Of a stretch of 9,797 nucleotides of DNA, positions 1 through 6,936 are shown piece after piece. Within the stretch, counting starts at the first letter, position 1. Each line of letters starts with the position of its first letter. This stretch comes from Candidatus Bathyarchaeota archaeon. Its GTDB lineage: Archaea; Asgardarchaeota; Lokiarchaeia; Sigyniarchaeales; Sigyniarchaeaceae. The stretch spans positions 1-9,797 of the forward strand of contig WJJB01000236.1 in assembly GCA_014729935.1 (NCBI GenBank), written 5' to 3'. The notes beneath the pieces are model-generated. The model saw nothing but the letters and a program-made list of their open reading frames with translations. It had not been told where the DNA came from and did no database searches. Both the position numbers and the translations under genes were made by a program.

Positions 1-1081
1 AAATAATGACAATCCAGTTAATCCGGAAAATCCCGTGCAGCGCGTGATAGAAGTGGATCCTGCAGGAAACATTGTTTGGGAGATAACAGGACTCGCGCAG
101 CCACATGAAGTGCAAGAGCTTCCCAATGGTAATTTGCTCATCGCAGATACCTATTTCGATCGTGTCATTGAGGTTGATTACGACACCAAGGATATTCTCT
201 GGGAATGGAATCCAAAATACATCGATTGGGGTCTCATAAATACAAATTGGAGCGATCCGGACCATTTCTACAACAGCCCGTTTAATTATGACTGGTCCCA
301 CATCAACGATGTCAACTTCAAGCAATATCCGATGTGGAATGCGTGTCTGATTTCCATCCGCAACTTTGACCTTGTGGTGGAGGTGAACCATACGGCAGAG
401 CGTGCAAACGAGAATCAAAATGCCAACAATTGGAGTAACATCGTCTGGTATTATGGCGATTATGGTAACTATTCAATGATAAAACACCAGCATAATCCCG
501 AATACTTGAGTAGCGGGAATGTAATGATCGCTGATTCGAACAACGCGAGGGTCATAGAAGTGGATTATGCCACGAAGGAAATTGTTTGGGAGTTTACCGA
601 TGATGGTGATGTTGGCTGGTGCCGGGATGCAGATGAAATGGCAAATGGGAATATCTTGATTACTGATGATGATCGAGTGATAGAGGTAAACTACACCACG
701 AAGGAAGTTATCTGGAGTTTCGAGCAAGATTTGGTCTTGCCATATGAGGCAGACGAGCTTCCAGATGGGAACATCCTGATTGGAACGGGTGGTTCTGGAT
801 TCGTGTTCGAGGTGGATAAGTCAACCGGAAAAATCTCCTGGCAGTATGGTTTTTCTTTCATCAAGACAGAATTTTACATGAATTGCTTGATGATCTTGGT
901 ATTCAACTCGCTGCAGCTCACCATGGTTCTTGCAGGTTTCCAATTTCAATCCCGGAGACTATTCGGGGCCATCCTTTACGGGGTACTTATTGCCTTTGTG
1001 CTGTTCCTGCTCATATTCTATGCTGATGTATTGTATTTCTTCAATAGCATTTCCATCTTGGACGATTCCATCTACGTGTAG
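1..1081 (+). CDS. Arylsulfotransferase (ASST)-like beta-propeller protein with C-terminal membrane helices, 5' partial
   Basis: The reading frame is open to the left edge (codons from base 2), so the GTG at 35 is probably internal and the gene is 5'-truncated. Numbering below counts that GTG as residue 1. At least five blade-like repeats follow the pattern [ELPNGNLLIAD]-x-[RVIEVDY-TKEIVWE], near residues 24-56, 87-118, 150-187, 197-229 and 236-270. Segments such as SHINDV and LISIRNFDLVVEV are typical of the ASST/PQQ-like propeller family, whose members transfer sulfate between phenolic compounds. By analogy with E. coli ASST (His252, His356-x-Asn358, Arg374, His436), H24, H89-x-N91, R109 and H153 are candidate active-site residues; this alignment is inferred by eye. 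Residues about 282-302 and 309-337 are two hydrophobic helices, so the propeller is tethered to the membrane, probably facing outside. The substrate is unknown, and a non-enzymatic propeller cannot be excluded. Confidence 0.75.
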   Translation, partial: NNDNPVNPENPVQRVIEVDPAGNIVWEITGLAQPHEVQELPNGNLLIADTYFDRVIEVDYDTKDILWEWNPKYIDWGLINTNWSDPDHFYNSPFNYDWSHINDVNFKQYPMWNACLISIRNFDLVVEVNHTAERANENQNANNWSNIVWYYGDYGNYSMIKHQHNPEYLSSGNVMIADSNNARVIEVDYATKEIVWEFTDDGDVGWCRDADEMANGNILITDDDRVIEVNYTTKEVIWSFEQDLVLPYEADELPDGNILIGTGGSGFVFEVDKSTGKISWQYGFSFIKTEFYMNCLMILVFNSLQLTMVLAGFQFQSRRLFGAILYGVLIAFVLFLLIFYADVLYFFNSISILDDSIYV

Positions 1082-1115
1082 GTGAAGGAAACGAACAATG
1101 TTCCACTTTCCATCC

Positions 1116-1122
1116 TTTTTCT
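1116..1122 (+). terminator. T-tract terminator after the ASST-like gene
   Basis: TTTTTCT lies 35 bp past the stop codon at 1079-1081, in the convergent spacer. Short T-runs suffice for archaeal transcription termination. No clear hairpin precedes it, so support is modest. Confidence 0.35.
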
Positions 1123-1209
1123 ATAACATGCTCCACACGTGAAGTGAATGCGGGAGACTTCCCATCAAGAAAATCAAACCTAGTACCAGTAGTTTGCCCT
1201 TTTGCGAGA

Positions 1210-1707
1210 TCAATCGTCCTCGTCCTGCTCCACCCAAAGGCGGGTGCGCAATTCTATTGCCTTCCCGTCCAGCTCGCAGGGACGTTCGCAGGGGCAAGGG
1301 GGTATATAGCTCCATACCTTGAAAGAATCACTCTGGACCAACAGAAATTGCAGCCCATTGATTAGCATGCATTTATCATTAAGATCTGCCAAGGGTCCAT
1401 CGCATAATACGTGCTTATGAACCTTCTTATTCACGAGCAGGCATAAACCTTCCTTTGGCTTGAAACCAAATATATATTGAACTCTTGGCAGGATGAAATT
1501 GGTGGTTATGACCTTTCGCTCGTAAAGAACCAGAATTTGATTAAACTTGAGCGTGAAATTCATGGACTTGTAAAAATCATTTTTCCTATCATCATCTACA
1601 ACTCGCTTCACGATAAAATCCATGGCTACCGCTTTATCGATTAATGCGATGAAATCCTCGGAAAGCTGCATCCCAGCAGACATGGTATCCGTATTCAGTG
1701 CCATCAT
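1210..1707 (-). CDS. Hypothetical protein, 165 aa, with C-terminal Cys cluster
   Basis: I do not recognise a family. The frame starts with two consecutive ATGs immediately after an in-frame TGA, so the start cannot lie further upstream. A GAGG lies 10 nt before the first ATG and a TATA-like element about 50 bp upstream. Composition is protein-like: an acidic helical N-terminus, then alternating hydrophobic and charged segments suggesting beta strands (FTLKFNQILVLYERK, TTNFILPRVQYIFGF, GLCLLVNKKVHKHVLC). The C-terminal part has PPCPCERPCELDGKAIE, three cysteines within six residues that could bind a metal, and a strongly acidic end (EQDEDD). There is no signal peptide or membrane helix, so it is probably cytosolic. 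It is divergent from the 802-aa gene and convergent with the ASST-like gene, so context gives no function. Confidence 0.6.
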   Translation of the reverse strand: MMALNTDTMSAGMQLSEDFIALIDKAVAMDFIVKRVVDDDRKNDFYKSMNFTLKFNQILVLYERKVITTNFILPRVQYIFGFKPKEGLCLLVNKKVHKHVLCDGPLADLNDKCMLINGLQFLLVQSDSFKVWSYIPPCPCERPCELDGKAIELRTRLWVEQDEDD

Positions 1708-1758
1708 TCACTCAAATCCTCAAAAGGTGGGATATTGTTATCTATTGGTCCATAGTTC

Positions 1759-1770
1759 TTTATAATTATT
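1759..1770 (-). promoter_or_regulatory. TATA-like promoter element for the 165-aa gene
   Basis: On the minus strand this reads AATAATTATAAA. A start about 25 bp downstream would give a leader of roughly 30 nt that includes the GAGG in front of the ATG at 1707. Inferred from sequence match and spacing only. Confidence 0.45.
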
Positions 1771-1814
1771 TCTTCACGAACTACCACAATATTACATGGT
1801 TCTTGATTTCAACA

Positions 1815-1931
1815 CATGCGGGACAATCATGTGAAGGAGTCGATGCCCAAAAGACATGCATGTTAATGCACTAAACCGCCGAATAAATATTTTTTCCGAA
1901 GGTATTATGCATGTATTACAAGCATGCGGGA
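1815..1931. repeat. Paired short repeats (CATGCGGGA and ATGCATGT) in the divergent intergenic region
   Basis: The 386-bp spacer 1708-2093 has no convincing gene. It contains CATGCGGGA at 1815-1823 and 1923-1931, and ATGCATGT at 1856-1863 and 1907-1914. The first ATGCATGT lies inside the perfect 10-bp palindrome ACATGCATGT (1854-1863). CATG itself occurs about 11 times between 1795 and 2012, against one or two expected for this length. Between the paired repeats lies an AT-rich run, AATAAATATTTTTT (1882-1895). A small hairpin, GGGAA-TTCT-TTCCC, spans 1928-1941. The arrangement suggests a cluster of binding sites controlling one or both divergent genes, but the binding factor is unknown. Confidence 0.4.
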
Positions 1932-2049
1932 ATTCTTTCCCACGTTGCCATGCTCGTCATGTAATGTCATCACATGCTAATTTTCGGGCCCGCGATACTC
2001 TTTAAGCCATGGTTTCACCTTGATACGTAGGCACGAGATCACGTGAAAA

Positions 2050-2058
2050 TTTAATATT
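2050..2058 (+). promoter_or_regulatory. TATA box for the 802-aa gene
   Basis: TTTAATATT is preceded by a purine-rich GTGAAAA stretch that could act as BRE. Its centre lies about 40 bp before the ATG at 2094, predicting a leader of about 14 nt. That leader would contain AAGGAT, a weak Shine-Dalgarno-like element. Confidence 0.5.
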
Positions 2059-2093
2059 TCAAAATAACAATGGGAACTTAAGGATAGATAATC

Positions 2094-4502
2094 ATGGCAG
2101 ATCAAACGCGATGTGTGGTATGCGGGAGTGTCGTTGGAAAAAGAGATTTCGAATGCGAAACGTGCTCAAGGAGTTACTGCAGGCTTCATGTCGGAACGAA
2201 CGTGAAGTATACCTGTTCGAGATGTGATGCGACGCACACGCAAGAGATTGCCCTCAAGTTCAACGAACGTTGCCCAACCGTGACTGATTCCACTTGTCCT
2301 CGATGCAAATCATCACTTTACTTGGACAAGCAACCAAGCGGCCACCTGTACTTGTCGTGTAGCAAATGCGATTGGGATTCATTCAAGTATCAGCCCATGA
2401 TCCTCTATCAATCTCAGAACATCGTGTTATCGGAAGCAGCCAAGCGAGGCTTGGTGCAAAAGAACTCTAGAGTTTGCTCGGGACGATTGAAGGAATCTGG
2501 CGGAGAGGAATTCTGCCCGCATTGCTTGGTGGATGAAATAAAGGCGCTCAAGACAGCAAGCTTCTCCACGATTGCTGAAATGACGAAGATGGATGCAGAT
2601 GACGTTCCAGCACTTCTTGAGATGCTTATCCGGGATTTCAAGCTCAACGGAGTGATAGACAAGCATAATAGGCTATTCACCCACGTCCCAACAAACTTCA
2701 GGAAGGATTTAAACGAGCAGATAAAGAAAGAGGGCTATATAATCATCGAAGACCTTGCCACGAAGCTTAATATTGATAAAAACCAGGCACTCACGCTCAT
2801 GTATGACATTATCAGGACAGAGCGAATGCGGGGCACCTTTACCCGGGATAAGAAAAGGTATTACACGAGCATATACATCCAAGGATTCCTGATGGATGTT
2901 GCCAAGAATGATGGCGTTATTACAATCGTTGAAGTGGCAAATAGGCTCGATATCCACAAGGAAATAATAAAGGATCACATCGAAACCCTCTTGAAAACCA
3001 AGCAAATTGATGCATTTTTCGCTGGAAAGGGGAGCGTCGTGTACACGAGATCCCGGATGCAGGAGCTCATTTTAAATCACGCCAAGGAAACGAAAAAATT
3101 CAAGTTAGAATCAGCTGCAAAGAAATTCAACGTGACCATCGAGCTCGTGAGGAGTGCCCTCCACGAACTGGTGAAGAAGGGGATGATACGGGGGATATTC
3201 ACCCAAAAACGCGAGTACATGACAGATATCGCCCTGAAAGAGGAGATCATCCGCATCGTTCGCGCATACCGAACCATATCACTATCAGATCTTGCCCGGC
3301 GTCTTGGTATAACCGAGCGCACGGTTGAAGAGAGTTTAGCATCCTTGATCACCCGGGGAGACATATCGGGGTATATTGACCTGAAAACTCGTGAATTCAA
3401 GCTAGAATCCCTTGCTCCCTCCGTGGAAGGACGCACTGGTACTGCATCGACATTGGCATCGAAGGCCGCCGCGGGTCAAGGGGACACGGGGATCCCGAAA
3501 CACGATGAAAATTTCGTGGAAGTGGTCCGGGAATATGATTACGTTGGCGGCCAAGTTCATTTCAAGATAGCTGTTCGAAATAACTCCAATGCTGCAATTT
3601 ACGACATCAAGGTGGTGTTAGATTATCCCGACGCATTTCAGATAGAAGAAGAAATGATCAGCGTACCCGTGATTGAACCTGAAAGCAGCCGTGGTATTGA
3701 TTTCTACTTGGAACCCACGACTTGTGGTAAATCTCACGTGGGAGGGACAGTCATTTACAAGGATTACACGTCCAAGGTCCACACCATTCATGTTCGTGAA
3801 AAGGAAATCTGGATCAAATGTCCATTGGTAGTATCCACCATGGATACCCTTGAAGACGTGAATCAAGTTATCAAGTCTCTACCAAGCGATGCTAGGAGTT
3901 TTCTCATATCGGATATCGATGCGCGCCTTGCGTACCATGCTGGTTTTAGGGCAGTTTCCCATTTTGACACCAGGTGCGTTGCAGCACCAGAGAAATTAGA
4001 GGGGGAGATGTTCGAAGCGGAAGCATTCTTTGCTACCAAGGCCAAAAATGGTGGAAGGATAGTGATCAAGCTCACGGTTTCCGAAAGATCACAAATATTG
4101 GAACTCAGGATTTGGTGTGCGGAGGCGGGACAGCTCACTGGACTCCTTGCAAAAATAATTGAATATCTCTTCCAAGAGATCAACATCATCCGCAAGATCA
4201 AGGCAGAATCTCGAGAAAAGACCGTCGACTTGATGGCCATTGCTCAGGGTATTACTGTCCTATCCGATTATGTAATGCTCCGTTGGAAGATTAGCGATAT
4301 TGCTACAAAGCTTGAAGACATTTACGCTCGGGTGATGAAGTTCCTCAAGTCTGATGCAATCATTGACGAAATGGAGCAATGGCTTGAAAAACTTCGTTCC
4401 TTGAATGAAGACCTGAATATTGCACCGGAAATGGCGGATGATCTTGGAGATGATATAGAACGCTGGCAGGATGTCATCCAACGAAGCATTTCACCTGCTT
4501 AA
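2094..4502 (+). CDS. Multidomain protein: AN1-like and ribbon zinc fingers, five tandem winged helices, appendage-like beta-rich region
   Basis: 802 aa, no signal peptide or membrane helix, so cytosolic. Order: (1) an AN1/RING-like cross-brace with ligands C7/C10, C21/C24, C29/H32 and C41/C44; the CETCSRSYCRLH segment resembles AN1 fingers. (2) A zinc ribbon, C68/C71 and C89/C92. (3) A further cysteine set, C128, C141, C144. (4) Five winged-helix-like units of about 60 residues, near 147-199, 200-262, 263-322, 323-380 and 381-441; the last contains a textbook HTH, ISLSDLARRLGITERTVEES. (5) A flexible Ser/Gly/Ala linker, 442-473. (6) An Ig-like beta region, about 474-580, with FKIAVRNNSNAAIYDIKVVL. 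(7) A mixed alpha/beta segment, 580-695. (8) A helical tail, 695-802. Parts 6 and 7 together recall the sandwich-plus-platform ear of adaptin/COPI appendages; this is an inference. Tandem winged helices also occur in PCI and UFL1-like proteins. The role is unknown; a scaffold or adaptor fits as well as transcription. Confidence 0.85.
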   Translation: MADQTRCVVCGSVVGKRDFECETCSRSYCRLHVGTNVKYTCSRCDATHTQEIALKFNERCPTVTDSTCPRCKSSLYLDKQPSGHLYLSCSKCDWDSFKYQPMILYQSQNIVLSEAAKRGLVQKNSRVCSGRLKESGGEEFCPHCLVDEIKALKTASFSTIAEMTKMDADDVPALLEMLIRDFKLNGVIDKHNRLFTHVPTNFRKDLNEQIKKEGYIIIEDLATKLNIDKNQALTLMYDIIRTERMRGTFTRDKKRYYTSIYIQGFLMDVAKNDGVITIVEVANRLDIHKEIIKDHIETLLKTKQIDAFFAGKGSVVYTRSRMQELILNHAKETKKFKLESAAKKFNVTIELVRSALHELVKKGMIRGIFTQKREYMTDIALKEEIIRIVRAYRTISLSDLARRLGITERTVEESLASLITRGDISGYIDLKTREFKLESLAPSVEGRTGTASTLASKAAAGQGDTGIPKHDENFVEVVREYDYVGGQVHFKIAVRNNSNAAIYDIKVVLDYPDAFQIEEEMISVPVIEPESSRGIDFYLEPTTCGKSHVGGTVIYKDYTSKVHTIHVREKEIWIKCPLVVSTMDTLEDVNQVIKSLPSDARSFLISDIDARLAYHAGFRAVSHFDTRCVAAPEKLEGEMFEAEAFFATKAKNGGRIVIKLTVSERSQILELRIWCAEAGQLTGLLAKIIEYLFQEINIIRKIKAESREKTVDLMAIAQGITVLSDYVMLRWKISDIATKLEDIYARVMKFLKSDAIIDEMEQWLEKLRSLNEDLNIAPEMADDLGDDIERWQDVIQRSISPA

Positions 4503-4508
4503 TTCTCT

Positions 4509-4529
4509 CGCACCACTGGATCAGGTGCG
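4509..4529 (+). terminator. Hairpin just after the 802-aa gene
   Basis: CGCACC (4509-4514) pairs perfectly with GGTGCG (4524-4529) across a 9-nt loop, 7 bp past the stop codon. No T-run follows directly; the nearest is TTTT near 4570. It may be a terminator or a 3'-end stabiliser. Confidence 0.3.
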
Positions 4530-4613
4530 TGGGAACCGTGCCATCCCCCCCACGATAATCCACTCGAATTTTGACACCCTTAATACTCGGATAATAACTA
4601 GAAGCTATCTCCC

Positions 4614-4631
4614 TAACAATCACAATTGTTA
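4614..4631. repeat. Perfect inverted repeat upstream of the small helical gene
   Basis: TAACAAT-CACA-ATTGTTA has 7-bp arms and a 4-bp spacer. It lies about 90 bp before the GTG at 4719 and upstream of the candidate TATA element, a position suited to an operator. It could also be a weak RNA hairpin. Confidence 0.35.
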
Positions 4632-4667
4632 AAAGGGATGATGGCGATGTAAAAGCGAGATTGGAGG

Positions 4668-4674
4668 ATTTAAT
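4668..4674 (+). promoter_or_regulatory. TATA-like element for the small helical gene
   Basis: ATTTAAT sits inside the palindrome GGATTTAATCC (4666-4676). Transcription starting about 26 bp later (near 4697) would give a leader of about 22 nt containing AGGTGG, ahead of the GTG at 4719. Confidence 0.35.
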
Positions 4675-4718
4675 CCGCCACGTTTCGCCAGAATCGCTCG
4701 ATCTACAAGGTGGTACTC

Positions 4719-4907
4719 GTGAAGTTGTCCGACAAAAAAGATTTGTTAGAAACATTCGATGAAGTAAACGAGAGGCACTTCCTTAATGCCAGGCTTGAAA
4801 CCTTGAACAGGATCCGGCAAAACCTGTTGTACAAGATAAGGGAAATAGATGGGAAGATCCATGAGCTACGACGGGAAGACAACATGGAAATTCCACTTGA
4901 ACCGTGA
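4719..4907 (+). CDS. Small charged helical (coiled-coil-like) protein, 62 aa
   Basis: I do not recognise a family. The product is almost entirely predicted helix with heptad-like hydrophobic spacing (LLETFDEVNERHFLNARL, ETLNRIRQNLLYKIREIDG) and many Lys, Arg and Glu residues, ending in an acidic, proline-containing tail (NMEIPLEP). This suggests a short coiled coil that dimerises or binds a partner. Two GTG starts are possible. I chose 4719 because AGGTGG (4707-4712) lies 6 nt ahead of it; a start at 4710 would overlap that element and add three residues. An in-frame TAA at 4671-4673 limits extension. A T8 tract follows 140 bp downstream. The composition is more convincing than that of any overlapping frame on the other strand. 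Confidence 0.55.
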   Translation: MKLSDKKDLLETFDEVNERHFLNARLETLNRIRQNLLYKIREIDGKIHELRREDNMEIPLEP

Positions 4908-5046
4908 TTACTGCAGGTACAGGGAAGATATCCCCCGTTTGAGCGGTGGTGATTCCCTTTCTTTTCAAGTCTGATCCCAAATATACACATTCACGGTAAC
5001 GAACGGATGGGGAAGTCTTATTTATCTTGTGAAGGAAAACCCGACC

Positions 5047-5054
5047 TTTTTTTT
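5047..5054 (+). terminator. T8 terminator tract
   Basis: TTTTTTTT is the longest T-run in the window. It lies on the plus strand between the end of the small helical gene and the convergent M28 gene, so it most likely ends plus-strand transcription. Confidence 0.5.
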
Positions 5055-5071
5055 AGTTAGGTAGTTGTGGT

Positions 5072-6223
5072 TCAAACCTCGCTTGGTTGCTTCTTCAGGA
5101 CGATCACGAGGGATGCACCAACCACGCCCACAATAAGGAAGGCGTACCAGTATCGCTTGATGAAAGCGATGAATCCAGTATCTAATCCATCTTCATTGCA
5201 TGATCCTTCAGACCACGTGTAACCGGTGTGCGGGTCGTGCAAGGTCACGTTCTCGTCACCCACGAGTTTCCGGAGCAAGAATCCCTCGGCGACCCGTCCT
5301 ATGCCGCCGATGGATTGCTTGGAAACATGATCGAGATCGTCTTTTGTCGTGTGCCATTCAGGATAATCCAAGTCGATGATGTCAATACTAGGGATACCAA
5401 GGGTCTTGAATGGAACGTGATCATCCGTGATACGCCTATACACTGGATTTTGCGGGAAAAAATCGGAATACCCAAGACACTGTCCCAACGCGAAAAATTC
5501 AGAGAGTAACGCTTGATCCGAGTTCAACTCTCCATCTATCTTGAGATCATCATCACCAACCATGTCCAGTAGCATGAAGAGCTCGATTGACTGGTTTGCC
5601 TCCAAGAATGAATCAAGATCTTGGGCGAATTTAGTGGATCCCTCTATCCACCCGAAGTTTTGCATGCCTCCCGATCCTTGATCTTCCGCATCGAAAAACA
5701 CCAGCCATGTTTCCTTGCTAATATCGAGGGTTGCATGCATGATCTCGACGATTCTGGCGAGTTCTAGCAAGATAGCCGTGCTTGAACCACCATCATTCGC
5801 TGCTGGAACTGGATCATCGCGGAGTTCCGGATCGGGATCGCGATCGGCGCGAGCCCTGGCATCATGATGGCTGGCTACAATGATAATTTCAGAGGCGTCT
5901 TGCCCCGCGCCATACTTTCCCAACACATTCCTGCATGGAACACCATTGACTGAGAATTCGTGAAAGCTAGTGTCTGCACCCGTGTCCTCCAGGATTTCGT
6001 GAATGTATTCCGCCGTGTCATTTATGCCAGTTGTTCCAGGATATCGAGGATTGAAATCCATGAGGTCCTCCAAGATCATCCAGGTGTTCTCATTGCTGGT
6101 TCCAAGGGTATAATCTACCATGGATTGCTTTGGAGAGATATACCCTGAGGAAATGGTGCCTAAAGTGCTTGGAAGGAGCGATGACAGGATAACACCAAAC
6201 AGCAAGGTGGTACTACGTCTCAT
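5072..6223 (-). CDS. Secreted, membrane-anchored M28 peptidase / glutaminyl-cyclase-like metalloenzyme
   Basis: 383 aa. Residues 1-22 form a signal peptide (MRR plus a hydrophobic core). Residues 359-376 are a C-terminal membrane helix followed by KKQPSEV, so the catalytic domain faces outside on a membrane anchor. The M28 metal-site motifs are all present: SHHDAR (H119, D121), AANDGGSS (D144), FFDAEDQG (E180, D181), LLDMVGDD (D220) and EWHTTKDD (H291). PRYPGTTG, GSTKFA and DDHVPF also match the glutaminyl-peptide cyclotransferase branch of the clan (DDHIPF...VWHT in animal QC). It could therefore be an aminopeptidase or form N-terminal pyroglutamate; both dinuclear-site ligands appear intact, which favours a peptidase. 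Three N-glycosylation sequons (N68, N210, N325) suit an exported protein. It begins 32 bp after the stop of the helicase remnant. No strong Shine-Dalgarno precedes the ATG. Confidence 0.88.
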   Translation of the reverse strand: MRRSTTLLFGVILSSLLPSTLGTISSGYISPKQSMVDYTLGTSNENTWMILEDLMDFNPRYPGTTGINDTAEYIHEILEDTGADTSFHEFSVNGVPCRNVLGKYGAGQDASEIIIVASHHDARARADRDPDPELRDDPVPAANDGGSSTAILLELARIVEIMHATLDISKETWLVFFDAEDQGSGGMQNFGWIEGSTKFAQDLDSFLEANQSIELFMLLDMVGDDDLKIDGELNSDQALLSEFFALGQCLGYSDFFPQNPVYRRITDDHVPFKTLGIPSIDIIDLDYPEWHTTKDDLDHVSKQSIGGIGRVAEGFLLRKLVGDENVTLHDPHTGYTWSEGSCNEDGLDTGFIAFIKRYWYAFLIVGVVGASLVIVLKKQPSEV

Positions 6224-6255
6224 TCAGGATAAAGACGTGTTGTTTCGTGAAAAAT

Positions 6256-6783
6256 CTATCGAATTATCTCATGGCAATTCATGCGTTGAGAAGCCCGAAT
6301 GGATGATACCGGGAAAAAGAGGTGGAAAAAAACGGTTCCATTCCTTGATGTCGTCGAATCCATCATGGTATCCTTGCTGTTGTTCCGTGAAGGATCCAAG
6401 GTTGCCCGGCAGTCAGGATAATTGCTACATCCGAGAAATGTCTCGAAATTACCCGAACATTCCACCATGTACCCTTTTTTACATTCATTGCAGTTGGGTG
6501 AACCGGTAATGCGTGAACCGTTCATGCATGTAACGATTAATCGTGGAAGTTCTTCATTCCACCGCGATTCCCTGTCGATGTATCGGGAGATAACGTGAGG
6601 GCGGATCTCGTCTATGAACATGGATTCAAATTCATCAACGGTGAAGATGTAGAGGTATTGCTTGCTACGGGTCAAGCCTACATGAAACAACTTCCGTTCC
6701 TCCTCGATGAATCAAGGTGATTTCATGTGCTTGGCTAAATCCAAGACCGTGGAATCCTGCTTCTCGCACGGAAACCCATGCAT
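6256..6783 (-). pseudogene. 3' remnant of a UvrD/Rep-type helicase with C-terminal topoisomerase-like C4 zinc finger
   Basis: Read on the minus strand, the frame gives HGFPCEKQDSTVLDLAK..., then an in-frame TGA (6712-6714), then FIEEERKLFHVGLTRSK. The latter is superfamily 1 helicase motif VI (compare EEERRLFYVALTRAK). It continues to a C4 finger of the topoisomerase I type (CNECKKGYMVEC and LGCSNYPDC) and stops at TAG 6256-6258. The 144-residue stretch from a TTG at 6690 is only the tail of a protein normally of 600 residues or more; motifs I to V are absent, and another in-frame TGA lies at 6841-6843. Homology on both sides of the TGA shows the stop interrupts a former gene rather than marking a start. 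The remaining sequence is well preserved, suggesting recent decay. The upstream limit near 6783 is approximate. Confidence 0.75.
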
Positions 6784-6936
6784 TATTCGACAAATTTTTC
6801 CAAGCGTTTCCTGAACATTCGCATCACTCCACGATCCTTTTCATATGGATGATCTTTTCCCCCATCACTTTAGATTAGAGTTATCCGGATCCCGCGCGAT
6901 GAATACCTTGCACGGTTCAATCATCGCGGAGTTTCC

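Noticed and set aside
1144..1365. Plus-strand open frame of 73 codons
   Set aside because: It overlaps the end of the minus-strand 165-aa gene, has unlikely composition and no start signals.
3077..3436. Long antisense frame inside the 802-aa gene
   Set aside because: Arg/Ser-rich shadow of a well-supported coding sequence.
4663..4667. Strong GGAGG as a ribosome-binding site
   Set aside because: No ATG, GTG or TTG lies at suitable distance, and an in-frame TAA follows at 4671-4673 for the downstream gene.
4703..4990. Minus-strand frame of 95 codons over the small helical gene
   Set aside because: Ser/Cys-rich composition typical of an antisense shadow; the plus-strand product looks more protein-like and has better start signals.
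5069..5078. GGTTCAAACC resembling a tRNA T-loop
   Set aside because: It overlaps the 3' end of the M28 gene and there is no acceptor stem, D-arm or anticodon arm around it.
6712..6714. TGA in the helicase remnant as a selenocysteine codon
   Set aside because: Motif VI helicases have no selenocysteine at this position, upstream motifs are missing and a second in-frame TGA follows at 6841-6843, so decay is simpler.
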